In this document: piece after piece, positions 27,301-35,514 of the stretch
How the letters are laid out: each line of letters opens with the position of its first letter
Numbering within the stretch: position 1 is the first letter of the stretch
NCBI RefSeq assembly: GCF_901411515.1
Contig: NZ_CABDUX010000001.1
Span: 806,001-870,000 of the forward strand
Direction: 5' to 3'
Origin: Raoultibacter phocaeensis
GTDB taxonomy: Bacteria > Actinomycetota > Coriobacteriia > Coriobacteriales > Eggerthellaceae
DNA: 64,000 nucleotides
Made by a program: the position numbers and the translations under genes
Notes under the pieces: generated by a model
Database searches by the model: none
Seen by the model: the letters and a program-made list of their open reading frames with translations, nothing else
What the model was told of the DNA's origin: nothing

Positions 27301-28632
27301 GACTTCGATCTGCCCCCCAACGTAGCGTTGCCAGGCAGATTCCGCATTCTCTTCGATCAGCTTGCCGTTGGTCGATTGTATCGCGTGCGACTCCCGGAAG
27401 GTTTCCAAATGGTTATCGCCGACAAACGACCCCCCCCCGGATAGCCTGAGCTTCACTTCGGGTGCCGAGTACGTCCCCTTGATGTGTGTCCCGCCCGCCT
27501 TATTCTCTTCGGTTGCAGGATCCGTCACCAACACGCGCACGGTCGTGACGGTTTTGGGCCACTCCATATACGCGGTCGATTCCGCCGGGGTATAGGGCAC
27601 CTCGTGAGTAGCGACGCGAGCCGTCACCTTGATGGGTTTGCCGGAATCGAAGCCTTGGCCGAGCTCCCGCAGCGCTTCCGACGACGTTGTTGTGAACATA
27701 TCGAGATCGAACACGTACACATCGGCACCCGCGCTGAACTGATCGCGCTCCTGAACTTCGTAGAGCTTCGTATCGTTGGTATTGTCGAAAACGGTAAGGC
27801 CTCCCTCGCCGTTACTGTCTTTCTCGAAGCTCGTACCTGCTGCATACGTCATCATCCCGCCGCTGGCCTGCAAGCCCGCCAAAGCGAGGGTCTTGGACGT
27901 GCCGTCCTGTCCCTCGATGAGTACCTCAAGATAGGTATTCCATTCAGAATGCTTCGAGAGATTCGGATCCTGGATGCAGAGCCGACCTTGGTCATTCACC
28001 CAAATGTTTGGGTTGGCGAGCGCAACCGCGTTGGTCGCTCCGGCAGGCGTTCCGCCGAAGTATCCGATCAAAGGATCGTTGCCCATGCGGCTTTGCTGCG
28101 TGCGCTTTGTCGCTGATTCGATTTGGTAGTATTCTTGCGCCTTGGGCTCACCCGTGGGCGTCTGGAAGAACCCCGTTTTCCCGTCGGTGTAGAACACGCC
28201 GAAAATCGATGCCGTCGAAGCGCTGTACTCGATGATGTAATCGCCATCGCGCACCGTGTCGTCGATCGAACCTGAGGGAAGGATGCCGAGATCGCGCGCT
28301 TGAGCGGCGGTGAGGTAGTACAGATCGTTCGGCTCGGGATGAGCGTCGGTAACCTGGCTGGGAACGCCGGTTGCCTTCGCTTCGTTTTTTGTCAGTTCGG
28401 AATGCTCGTCGAGCAGCGCCACCCAAGTGCCGGACACCTTCATGGCCGTCATTTGGTGTTGAGCGGCTATCGCGATATCGCTTGCGGCGGCGTCCAGTTC
28501 GACCATCCGCATGTTTTTCTGTATGGAGAAAATCGAGGGTACCGCGAGCGCAAAGAGCACGACCATAATCGCTATGGCAAGCAGAAGCTCAGCGAGCGTG
28601 AAGCCACGTATGTCGTGTGCGCGATCTACCAT
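24343..28632 (-). CDS. Giant type IV prepilin (1429 residues), probable tip adhesin
   Basis: The first gene of the pilus operon encodes a protein about ten times the length of a pilin, yet it begins as a true prepilin: MVDRAHDIRG then FTLAELLLAIAIMVVLFALA. The body is β-rich. Near residues 1100-1330 are Gly-rich repeats of the GLUG type (IGGLGGQ, YIGGLVGEI, YFGGLAG), a motif seen in adhesins and cell-wall proteins. The last 100 residues are acidic and rich in Pro, Ala, Ser and Glu. A protein of this size with one pilin helix is best placed at the pilus tip, where it could bind a host or mucin ligand. Nine G in a row (27430-27438 on the plus strand as C) encode Gly-Gly-Gly near residue 400. 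Confidence 0.85.
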   Translation of the reverse strand: MVDRAHDIRGFTLAELLLAIAIMVVLFALAVPSIFSIQKNMRMVELDAAASDIAIAAQHQMTAMKVSGTWVALLDEHSELTKNEAKATGVPSQVTDAHPEPNDLYYLTAAQARDLGILPSGSIDDTVRDGDYIIEYSASTASIFGVFYTDGKTGFFQTPTGEPKAQEYYQIESATKRTQQSRMGNDPLIGYFGGTPAGATNAVALANPNIWVNDQGRLCIQDPNLSKHSEWNTYLEVLIEGQDGTSKTLALAGLQASGGMMTYAAGTSFEKDSNGEGGLTVFDNTNDTKLYEVQERDQFSAGADVYVFDLDMFTTTSSEALRELGQGFDSGKPIKVTARVATHEVPYTPAESTAYMEWPKTVTTVRVLVTDPATEENKAGGTHIKGTYSAPEVKLRLSGGGSFVGDNHLETFRESHAIQSTNGKLIEENAESAWQRYVGGQIEVGQAVQDRVNIEAAVGFYTSLTTRKVHWYQVQEIWLGVGADPDKSTKERIGYLTDNAWRWVGSGTTLKGCIGVSVQGETDGIVEGENTNGILQLIVDTEELAEAAKELNIDGEVISIYLRTAPNVDETRLFFTGKESVYGGSYEKNTMPGGLLDDIIAGMTTNRTTGARGINHGSAFRAAFENEFGCASSVSMWTIARQTRSGQYTYDDKPFPTDHRDIRIYYGITPAYGFSDGLTANSLTDPNYESTNAALWYFSRSENRVYPQAMVDNHGDSSPQKGYYLHATKDGQSIVADFEFKYDRDDLFYRLLTFYGQTGVDGSYAALGTTPQYVPFSLQDDRNVATIPYGNAIEDGSGNIAKVFDRWTTEETRPEAFELSLYADEVLGTYEENLAYVGTSLYAQYRDVGIGMMYLEFGAQPGPDKAGSAVNEQVMGYSGYLTPGQSRLEKLLDNSTAIQSWGYYVLVPAASDTGVAPKATGSDVSIAKTPIDVTIGGGRYKAYQVTARGNKNRVGNLQASFFLTGDADKKYSYVINVNFACAVATNSTDVGAWGENESPWKVRYATQFPGALPLNDKVQAAYAGHAFEQTHTLDMADAKTIKFDNVFTGSYDGGSEAGCTVKNVQRCLDVSYYVGDSSNTSVSRGSGMFPKIEGTKSERAEIKNIAIEISGSDFGEDAGGVYRWSTNSPYAHVGILIGTMEYCDVQNCSIVGSEESVPTINLVLLSGQVRGWGVLFGGAENCTVSSCRVESITFVASRNSEGVWNGSPRIGGLGGQAISTAINECTVENVTVGTTHITEEVRQNQDKGVVYIGGLVGEITGETSTCTQVKAHDVTLRVAAEQYDATWKRGLYFGGLAGTSEVALGESDTFETISLEAGDGKHEVAEAAGMKPEPADPASVEAEQIADLGQAGDLGQTVDPEFTPAPEEGSAAERDPGSEGGPEPEGDSGTESPTDPDSGQQGEPPAASDDSPAEAPAASDQAQGGGAPL
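27430..27438. repeat. G9 (C9) homopolymer inside the giant prepilin gene
   Basis: On the coding strand TCC is followed by nine G and TCG, read as Ser-Gly-Gly-Gly-Ser. The frame is open in this sequence, but slippage by one base would remove the last 70% of the adhesin. Confidence 0.9.
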
Positions 28633-28922
28633 GTCCCACGGTCAACTCCATCTTGAAAAACGAGGGAGCACCCAGTATAACCGATATGGTTGATCATATA
28701 TTAGTAGCAGTGTAACTATTCATGCATTTGCACAAGTTGTTCAACGAATGATTGAATCGCAAAGTGATCTGGGATTCCTTTGCTTTCTGCACGCGAAGGC
28801 ACGCTCGAAGCACCCACACGTGCACCCTATGGATTACGGACAACGGCACTCATTCGGAGTGAGCGGAACGGCTCCTGTCAGAAGCGGGATGGGTTGAGAT
28901 TTGAGATGTGTCGCGTTGCTGC

Positions 28923-29285
28923 TTAGGAGCGCGTGCGTTCGAGCGCCGCCGTCACATCTTCGTGCGCTTTTGCGACCGACGGCATGAGGGGACGCGCAGC
29001 ATCGATATCGCCTGCACGAAGGGCTTCGGTCAGCGGCTCGAGCAGTTCAAAGTACGATGCGAACGAGAGATTGCCGACAACGCCTTTGAGGGTATGGGCT
29101 ACGCGGAAGCCCTCTTCGGCATCGCCCGCTTCGATTGCTTGGACCAACAATTCGTAATGATCGTCGTCGAGATAGCGGAAAATGAACTTTTCGAACATGG
29201 CTGCGTTACCGCCAAAGCGTTCCACGCCGCCGCGATAATCGACGCCATGCGCGATCAGATCGTCGATCTGCGTTTCGTCCAGCAT
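28923..29285 (-). CDS. Stand-alone HPt phosphotransfer protein
   Basis: The 120-residue helical protein starts MLDETQIDDLIAHGVDY at the ATG at 29285; the longer frame upstream has no domain character. The HPt signature RVAHTLKGVVGNL is at about residues 60-72, with the phospho-accepting histidine in AHTLKG. It would pass phosphate between a histidine kinase and a response regulator encoded elsewhere. No kinase is next to it. Being just upstream of the pilus operon and near the c-di-GMP genes, it may link a phosphorelay to attachment. Confidence 0.85.
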   Translation of the reverse strand: MLDETQIDDLIAHGVDYRGGVERFGGNAAMFEKFIFRYLDDDHYELLVQAIEAGDAEEGFRVAHTLKGVVGNLSFASYFELLEPLTEALRAGDIDAARPLMPSVAKAHEDVTAALERTRS

Positions 29286-29554
29286 ACGATAGTCTCGCTT
29301 CCTGCTTGTCTTTTGTCCGACTGAGCCATCCTCGTGCACGGTGCGAGCACGGGCATGGCACACCGCCACCGCCTCGCTACGATACACGGGCATGGAAGTT
29401 TCAGTATAAGGCCGCGCTGGTGCACTGCTGCACGAAGCCCCTGTTTGTCAAGTATTTGTCACTCGACGGTTGCATGGGTGTTATGCGTAAGCGGTAAGTG
29501 GCTGCCCGAGGCTTTGCACCGAGGAGGCGGGAGCTTGCACGCGGAAGGGGCCTG
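29286..29554. other. Spacer with no recognised gene
   Basis: Short frames here do not resemble proteins. It leads into two inverted-repeat elements that fill most of the space to the EAL gene at 30122. Confidence 0.6.
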
Positions 29555-29721
29555 TTCTGGCCAATTGTCTCGGCCGTCCCACAAAAAGGGCCGCGAAAGG
29601 TTTAATGGGCTGCTCATGGCATTGCCCCCAGATTCGTATGGCCAGTTCAGGAGGATGCAGCGCTTTCGGTCGCTGCGGTTGTGGCAGGAGAACGTGGGAC
29701 GGCCGAGACAATTGGCCAGAA
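29555..29721. repeat. Element D: perfect 28-bp inverted repeat around 111 bases
   Basis: The arms at 29555-29582 and 29694-29721 are exact reverse complements over all 28 bases (outer end TTCTGGCCAATTG, inner end CCGTCCCAC). They enclose exactly 111 bases. There is no open frame of note inside. The design fits a MITE-like element or a long hairpin RNA. The element at 49419-49571 has a different arm sequence but the same 111-base centre length. Confidence 0.8.
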
Positions 29722-29893
29722 ACGCCGCTCCGCCGTCAAACCGGGATCGGCATGCGCCCGTTCGGAGCACCGTGCGCCGGACGGCCGCCAAGTGCCATGC
29801 CGGATCGTGTCAACATCGGCTTAAAAGCGGCAGAACCCCTCACGACGGCGGAGTCCCTCACAGAGGTGGACCACATGGCGGCGGGGCCCCAAA

Positions 29894-30078
29894 AAGCCCA
29901 AAAATCGCCGCTGTGAAGGACTTCGTAATGCATTACCGATGTACGCGAATTCCCTGAAAACGATAACCCCTGTTCACCGGCCTGTTGGTTTTTCGGTGCA
30001 TGCGGCAGGCTCTTGCTAGTGCGTCCCGTCGGTGCTTTAAGGCCCGCCGAACGCTTCACGGCGGCGATTTTTGGGCTT
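29894..30078. repeat. Palindromic element, type F, copy A (185 bp)
   Basis: Arms at 29894-29918 and 30054-30078 enclose 135 bases. Its reverse complement aligns along its full length with 46966-47150. It also aligns for about 150 bases beyond one end (29745-29893 with 47151-47300), so the copied unit may be about 330 bp. The centre shares GAAAAACCAAC and GGCCGGTGAACAGG with copy B. It lies 43 bases after the EAL gene stop. Confidence 0.75.
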
Positions 30079-30121
30079 CTAGCGGCCTTCCGCCGCCAAA
30101 TCACTATCGGCGTACGCGCCT

Positions 30122-31663
30122 CTACCCCACAACCCGGCCGAAGGCCATGCGCTCGAACTCGGCGGGCGGGAGGGCTGGGGCGACCGCGAATCCCTGGGCG
30201 AGATCGCAACCCATTGCGGCAAGCTGGTCGAGCTGCTCCTTTGACTCCACGCCCTCGCAGACGACCTGCATGCCGAGGCGCTTGGCCATGGCGACGACCG
30301 ACTCGACCACGGCCGAGGCGCGGGGGGAGCCGTCTGGCTGCGGCGCGGCGGGCGGCTTGCGCGGGTCTGCTGCGGGTGCGGGAGCGGCAGGCTGGGCGGG
30401 TTGCGCCGAGCACGGGCCAGGCGGCGCCCCCGGACCTGCAGTAAATTCGGGGGTAGAGGCAAGTGTGGCGACTGGTTCAGGGGCGGCGGCGCGCAGGAAT
30501 TCGCGGTCGAGCTTCAGGGTGTCGGCGCGGACGTCTTTGAGCATGCCGAGGGACGAGTAACCGCTGCCGAAGTCGTCGATGGAGCAGCGATAGCCCGCCG
30601 CGCGAATGCGGTCGACCAGGGCGGGCACGGCGTCCATGTTCTTCGCCACCAGGGTTTCGGTCAGCTCCAGGTCGAGCATGCACGCGGACACGGCGTAGCG
30701 CTTCCGCACCTCGTCGAACTGCGCGAGGAAATCCGGGTCGTCCAAGTGCACGCGCGAGAGGTTGACCGAGATCGGCAGCGGGCCCACTCCCGCGTCGGTC
30801 CACTTTTGCACGTAAGAACACGCCTGCTCGAACACGAACAGGTCGATTCGGGCGACGAAACCGTTCTTCTCGAAGAAGGGGATGAAATCGTCGGGCATGA
30901 CGAGGCCCCGTTCGGGATCGATCCAGCGCACGAGCGCCTCTGCCCCCGCTATCTGGCGCGTGCGCACGTCGAGCTTCGGCTGGAGAAATACCGCGAGCTC
31001 GCCGCTTTCGATGAGGTCGCCCATCCTGTTCTCGAGATCCTTCTCGCGCTGGAGCCTGCAGCGGTCGGCGTCGGAGTAGAAGCCGCACGCGTACAGGGCG
31101 CGGGAATCAGATTCCGTGGCGTTGCGCCGAGCCACGTTGGAGCGGTCGCGCATCTGCACGAGCGAAAGCGACGGATCGTCGATCACGTACACCCCGGCCG
31201 ACACGACGAGGTAGTATGTGCGCTCGGCGCGCTCGTTGAACCGGTTCAGTTCTTCGGACAGCATCTTCATGCGGCAGGCGATTTCTTCGCGGGGTATCGT
31301 TTTCACGAGCAGGACGAAGTGATCGGCGAACGTGCGGCAGAGCAGATCGCCCTCGTCCATCACGTGCAGGATGGCGCGGTGCATGTGCCGCAGCGTCGCA
31401 TCGCCGCGCTCGCTTCCGAACGCGTCGTTTACCAGCTTGAACCCGGCCAGGTTCACGGTCACGAGCATGTAGTCGCCCGGCGAGGCGGCACGGATTAGCG
31501 CGAGCGCCTCGGCTTCGAAACGGGCGGGTGAGTAGCCGCCCGTAACCGGATCGACGTAGGCCAGGTCGTACAGGCGCTTGTTCCTCTTCCGATACGCCTG
31601 GTAGACGACCAATGCAGCACCGAGGGAAAGCGCAAGAACCGCAGCAGCGAACGCACCGCCCAT
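30122..31663 (-). CDS. Cassette 1 gene g: membrane EAL protein with degenerate GGDEF
   Basis: The 513-residue protein has one N-terminal TM segment (residues 4-23), a degenerate GGDEF domain (about 35-190, TFADHF at the active site) and an EAL domain. All EAL catalytic motifs are kept: EALVRW, SVNLSR, LELTE, IDDFGSGYSS, LKLDREF, CEGVES and AQGF. It is therefore probably a working cyclic-di-GMP phosphodiesterase controlled by the inactive GGDEF. An Ala/Pro-rich insert of about 55 residues (with PGAPPGPCSAQPAQPA) splits the EAL barrel between LKLDREF and the ESVVAMAKRLG helix; the loop is normally only a few residues. The start at 31663 is three bases from the stop of the HTH gene. Its paralog is 49906-51531. 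Confidence 0.9.
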   Translation of the reverse strand: MGGAFAAAVLALSLGAALVVYQAYRKRNKRLYDLAYVDPVTGGYSPARFEAEALALIRAASPGDYMLVTVNLAGFKLVNDAFGSERGDATLRHMHRAILHVMDEGDLLCRTFADHFVLLVKTIPREEIACRMKMLSEELNRFNERAERTYYLVVSAGVYVIDDPSLSLVQMRDRSNVARRNATESDSRALYACGFYSDADRCRLQREKDLENRMGDLIESGELAVFLQPKLDVRTRQIAGAEALVRWIDPERGLVMPDDFIPFFEKNGFVARIDLFVFEQACSYVQKWTDAGVGPLPISVNLSRVHLDDPDFLAQFDEVRKRYAVSACMLDLELTETLVAKNMDAVPALVDRIRAAGYRCSIDDFGSGYSSLGMLKDVRADTLKLDREFLRAAAPEPVATLASTPEFTAGPGAPPGPCSAQPAQPAAPAPAADPRKPPAAPQPDGSPRASAVVESVVAMAKRLGMQVVCEGVESKEQLDQLAAMGCDLAQGFAVAPALPPAEFERMAFGRVVG

Positions 31664-31665
31664 CG

Positions 31666-31983
31666 TCAGGACAGGCGCCTGCGCGCATGGATGAGCGCGT
31701 CGAAGTCGCGGAACTGCCGCAGGAGGATCTTCGCCCGCGAGTAGCATTCACGGCCGAACGGCGTCGGGCTCGTACCCTCCTTGCCGCGCACGAGCAGGCG
31801 CGCGCCGATCTCACGTTCGAGGTCGGCGACCGCCTGGGACAGGCCCTGCACCGTGATGTCCTTCTCTTCGGCGGCGGCCGTGAAGCTGCCGCATTCCACC
31901 GCTGCGACGAAGTACTCGATCTGCCTGATCGTCACCGGGCTCCGTTTTCCCTGGCCCGTTTCGAGAATCACCGAGGTGCTCAT
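31666..31983 (-). CDS. Cassette 1 gene f: LysR-type HTH protein lacking an effector domain
   Basis: The 105-residue protein is essentially one winged helix: IRQIEYFVAAVECGSFTAAA, then QAVADLEREIGARLLVRG. Full LysR proteins are about 300 residues, so the ligand-binding half is missing. The frame is intact, and the paralog at 51531-52130 is short in the same way, so this looks like a settled form rather than decay. Its ATG overlaps the TGA of gene e (ATGA), and its stop is followed directly by gene g. It may read out the c-di-GMP or surface state set by e and g, but no such link is shown by the sequence. Confidence 0.85.
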   Translation of the reverse strand: MSTSVILETGQGKRSPVTIRQIEYFVAAVECGSFTAAAEEKDITVQGLSQAVADLEREIGARLLVRGKEGTSPTPFGRECYSRAKILLRQFRDFDALIHARRRLS

Positions 31984-34900
31984 CGGCGCACCGTCCTTTT
32001 GCGCGCGCGGTTTCGGCCGACGGCCGTCCGGCGGGTCGCGCCGATTCCGGGCCGTCCGCCGCTGCCGACAGATACGCGACGGTCGCTGGGCCCGCTGCCG
32101 CCCGAACCGCTTCCGCGCCGCCCGCCTCCCGGGCTGTCACCCGGGCCGTCGGGCTCGCCCTTCCGTGAGAGCCGCCATGCTGCGGCGAGCATGAGCGCGG
32201 CCAGCAGCAAGATGAGCCCGACGAGCGAGAAGGCATCGCCGTCGCCCGTGGTCGCGAGCCGCTTCGCCATGGCGTCGGCGGGATCGGCCGGCTTGGGCGA
32301 GGCGACGGCACCGAACGTCACCTCGATCTCGTGATCGGTCTGGACGTTGGAGAACGCGTAGCTATCGGGCGCGGGGGAAAGCTGCTCGCCGTCGACCGCC
32401 ACGCTCTCGACACGGTACCCCGCGTCGGGGTAGAAGTAGAACGAAGCGCCCGAACCCCGCTCGACGGTCGCGCTCTCGGGCGAAACGGTGCCGTTGCCGC
32501 CGTTCACCCGAGCGGTTATCATGCAGGACGCCGCCTGGCCGTCGGCCTCGAACGTGGCTACCACCTCGGCATCCGCCGTCACGTTGGAAAGCTCGTACGT
32601 GCCGATGGAGACGGGCTCGCCCGACCGCGCCGATCCGGTGTTTTGGATGGAGCCCGAAACGTCCTCGCCGTTCACCGCAAGCGAACTCAGATGGAAGCCC
32701 TCGTCGGCCTTCACCGTATACTCCACCGAACCGCTCAGCGGAACGAACGTCGTACCCGCAGGCGAGATCATGCCGCCTTCGCCCTCGGTCGACGCGCTGA
32801 CCTCGCAGAAATCGACCGGGTGCGGGGTATGCTCGTCCTCTCCGAGCTTCCTGAACTCCACTTCCACCACAAGGTCCTTCGTCACGTTGTCGAGCGTGAA
32901 CCAGTAACCCCCTGCCGAGGTGGCCGTGCGCGCGAACAGCGATCCGTCGGTGATGGGGTACGTGGGAATCTCTGCGCCCTCGCAGGTAACGCGCACGAGA
33001 TCGTAGCCCTCGTCGGGGTAGACATAGAAGGTGTGCGACAGGCCGCTCATGCCCTTGATGGCATCGGGCGTGACCGTGCCGCCGCCCCCCGAAACCGCGT
33101 TCGTCTTCACGCGCACGTTGATATCCACGAGCGGAACCGTCGGATCGGGCTCGGTCGCCTTCCTGAACGACACCTCGACCCGCGTATCGGCGCGCACGTC
33201 GGAAAGCAGGTAGCTCGAACCGCCCATCTGCAGGGCCTTGCCGTCAACGGTCACGAAATCGGTGATCCAGCCTTCGTCCGGAACGATCTCGATGAGGAGC
33301 GAATCGCCATCTTTGACCGTCGTCTCGCCGGACGGCGAAACGGTGCCGCCGCCGGCAGCCCCTACCCCGACCGTAACCGTATGGGCGTCGCGGTCGTCGG
33401 GATCGACGATGCCGCCCTCGGATTTCTCGAACACGGCTTTGATGGTATGGTCGTCATCGACGTCGTCGAAGCGGTAGACCGACGGGGCGTTTGCGGCGGC
33501 ACGCGTGTCGTTGTCGTAGCAGACCGTACCATCGACAACGAGGTTCGCCAGCTCAAAGCCCTCGTCGGGGGCGAGCGAGAACGTGCACGTGGAGCCCTTC
33601 TCGACCTGAACCTCGCCGCATGGCGAGATCGCGCCGCCGCCCTCGCACGCTGCCGTGATGATATGCTTCTCCGCCTCATCCTTCTCGAATGAGACCTCGA
33701 GTTTGTGGTCGCGCACGACGCTCTCGAACGTGAATGCGGAGCCTTCGACCCGATCGGTCACATCGATGCCGTCGACAGTGACTGCCTTGATCCGGTTGCC
33801 CGCGTCGGGCGCGAAGGCAAACGTCTGGTCGAGGCCGTTGGGCACGCGCACCTCGCCTTCGGGCGAGACGGTGCCGCCGACGCCTGCCGATGCGTCGATC
33901 GTGCGCGCAGGGACAGGCGGCGTCATGCCGGGCTTGTACGTGACGGTGACGGTCGTATTCTCGGCGATCGCACCCAGTTTGAACAGGGAGTTCGCAGGCC
34001 GCACCGGCACGCCGTTCACCGTGACCGCATCGACCGTGTAGCCCTCGTCGGCTGCGAACTCGACGGTCGCATCGGTGCCGACCGCGAGCACGGCGGAATC
34101 CAGCGCCGAAGCTTCCCCGCCGTTCAGCTTGATGCGGCCGTGGCCGTTGAGCACCTGCGCCGATACGAGCACGGTTTCTTCTTGGGCGTCGACGGGCTTG
34201 AACGCGGCCCGGATCGCATGGTCGGCGCGCACGTCGGAAAGCGTGTAGAAGTTCGCGCCCAAAAGCTCGATGCGGTTTCCGGCCTCGTCCCCGTCGAGGT
34301 ACACGGCGTCCACGGCGAAGCCCTTGTCGGGCAGCAGGAAGTACGTCTGATCGCTGCCAGCGGGGAGCCGGCTCGTGCCCACCGGGGTGATCTGGCCGCC
34401 CGCGCCCGCCGAGGCCTCGACCGCGAACACGTCCTTTCCGCTGTCGTAGACGACCGCGAACGCGCCGCCGAAGGTTTCGGTCGCGAACACGGCGAAGCGG
34501 TTGCCGTGCTCGTCTGTTTCGACGGCGGCCTCGTAGGTGCGCATGGCGCCCGCCGCATCGATGCCGATGACCGAAACCGTGCCCGCATCCGAAGGCACGG
34601 CGTCGCCGAGCGGGATCGACACGTCGAGGGAACCGAGGAACAGTGGCAGGTTCGACACGTCGTAGCGGCCCAGATCGAGCTGCCACACGCCCTCGACCGC
34701 CTTACCGCAAGCCGCCTGCTGCAGAAGACTGTAGGTAATGGTTTCCTTATCGTAGGCGCTCACCGAAAGGAACCCGAGGTTCCATATCCATTTCCCGTGC
34801 ACGATCACACCGCTCGGCGAGTCGATGAGCGTCTGCTCGCTGTAGTTGTCGCTCGTGACGACGGTTATCGTCTCTTCGGCTTTGTCGCCTGCGGCGTCGG

Positions 34901-35513
34901 TCACGGATACGGTGAACTCGTAGATGCGCTCGTCGACGAGCTCGGCGTTGTACGGATCTTCGTTCAGCGGAAGCGAGATGGCCCCGTCGGCGCTCTCACC
35001 CGCGAAAAAGCTCTCGTTCGCCGCCACTTCTTCGCCATGTACGCCGTAGGCGACGTAGGACCAAGAAAACGCGTAGGGTGCTGTGCCCTCGGCTTTTGCG
35101 CGCAGATCGTAGCCCTCGGAGGCGATCGTGTGCTTCGTCGACCCGAAATCGGGGGTTTTGGATACGATCACGAGCGGCGAGAAGGTGATCACCTCGACGG
35201 ACGTGGATACCTGGTTCGTGGCGGGATCGACAGTGGCGGTTTCGCTCGACACGCCCACCGCAGCGGATTTGGAAGCGGAGCCTTGGCCGGGCACGCCCGT
35301 CGATGCGGAGCCTTGGCCGGGCACTCCAACCGCGACGGATGCGGGGCCTTGGCCGGGTGCGCCCGCCTGCGCGAACGCGAATCCCCGGCCGGGCGCTCCC
35401 GTCAACGCGGAGGCGGCCCCGACGGGAGCGCACGATATGAGCAGGCACACGCACAACAGCGCAGCCAATCTCTTGTGAAAGCGTCTTCCCATACCGTTGT
35501 TGTTCTTCGCCAT
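31980..35513 (-). CDS. Cassette 1 gene e: giant membrane-anchored repeat protein
   Basis: The 1177-residue protein starts MAKNNNGMGRRFHKRLAALL with a signal peptide. Short Gly/Pro repeats follow (several PGQG units, residues 41-80), then an N-terminal β-domain. About ten repeats of the type GGTVSPEG, DQTFAFAPDAG, VTVDG and SFE run from residue 370 onward; this is the Flg_new_2/bacterial-repeat type common in adhesins. A TM segment near residue 1085 (LVGLILLLAALMLAAAW) is followed by a Gly/Ser/Arg-rich cytoplasmic tail ending RKRTVRR. There is no LPXTG motif, so anchoring is by the membrane segment. The paralog at 52127-57682 has the same start, end and repeats but is longer. Confidence 0.85.
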   Translation of the reverse strand: MAKNNNGMGRRFHKRLAALLCVCLLISCAPVGAASALTGAPGRGFAFAQAGAPGQGPASVAVGVPGQGSASTGVPGQGSASKSAAVGVSSETATVDPATNQVSTSVEVITFSPLVIVSKTPDFGSTKHTIASEGYDLRAKAEGTAPYAFSWSYVAYGVHGEEVAANESFFAGESADGAISLPLNEDPYNAELVDERIYEFTVSVTDAAGDKAEETITVVTSDNYSEQTLIDSPSGVIVHGKWIWNLGFLSVSAYDKETITYSLLQQAACGKAVEGVWQLDLGRYDVSNLPLFLGSLDVSIPLGDAVPSDAGTVSVIGIDAAGAMRTYEAAVETDEHGNRFAVFATETFGGAFAVVYDSGKDVFAVEASAGAGGQITPVGTSRLPAGSDQTYFLLPDKGFAVDAVYLDGDEAGNRIELLGANFYTLSDVRADHAIRAAFKPVDAQEETVLVSAQVLNGHGRIKLNGGEASALDSAVLAVGTDATVEFAADEGYTVDAVTVNGVPVRPANSLFKLGAIAENTTVTVTYKPGMTPPVPARTIDASAGVGGTVSPEGEVRVPNGLDQTFAFAPDAGNRIKAVTVDGIDVTDRVEGSAFTFESVVRDHKLEVSFEKDEAEKHIITAACEGGGAISPCGEVQVEKGSTCTFSLAPDEGFELANLVVDGTVCYDNDTRAAANAPSVYRFDDVDDDHTIKAVFEKSEGGIVDPDDRDAHTVTVGVGAAGGGTVSPSGETTVKDGDSLLIEIVPDEGWITDFVTVDGKALQMGGSSYLLSDVRADTRVEVSFRKATEPDPTVPLVDINVRVKTNAVSGGGGTVTPDAIKGMSGLSHTFYVYPDEGYDLVRVTCEGAEIPTYPITDGSLFARTATSAGGYWFTLDNVTKDLVVEVEFRKLGEDEHTPHPVDFCEVSASTEGEGGMISPAGTTFVPLSGSVEYTVKADEGFHLSSLAVNGEDVSGSIQNTGSARSGEPVSIGTYELSNVTADAEVVATFEADGQAASCMITARVNGGNGTVSPESATVERGSGASFYFYPDAGYRVESVAVDGEQLSPAPDSYAFSNVQTDHEIEVTFGAVASPKPADPADAMAKRLATTGDGDAFSLVGLILLLAALMLAAAWRLSRKGEPDGPGDSPGGGRRGSGSGGSGPSDRRVSVGSGGRPGIGATRRTAVGRNRARKRTVRR

Positions 35514-35514
35514 G

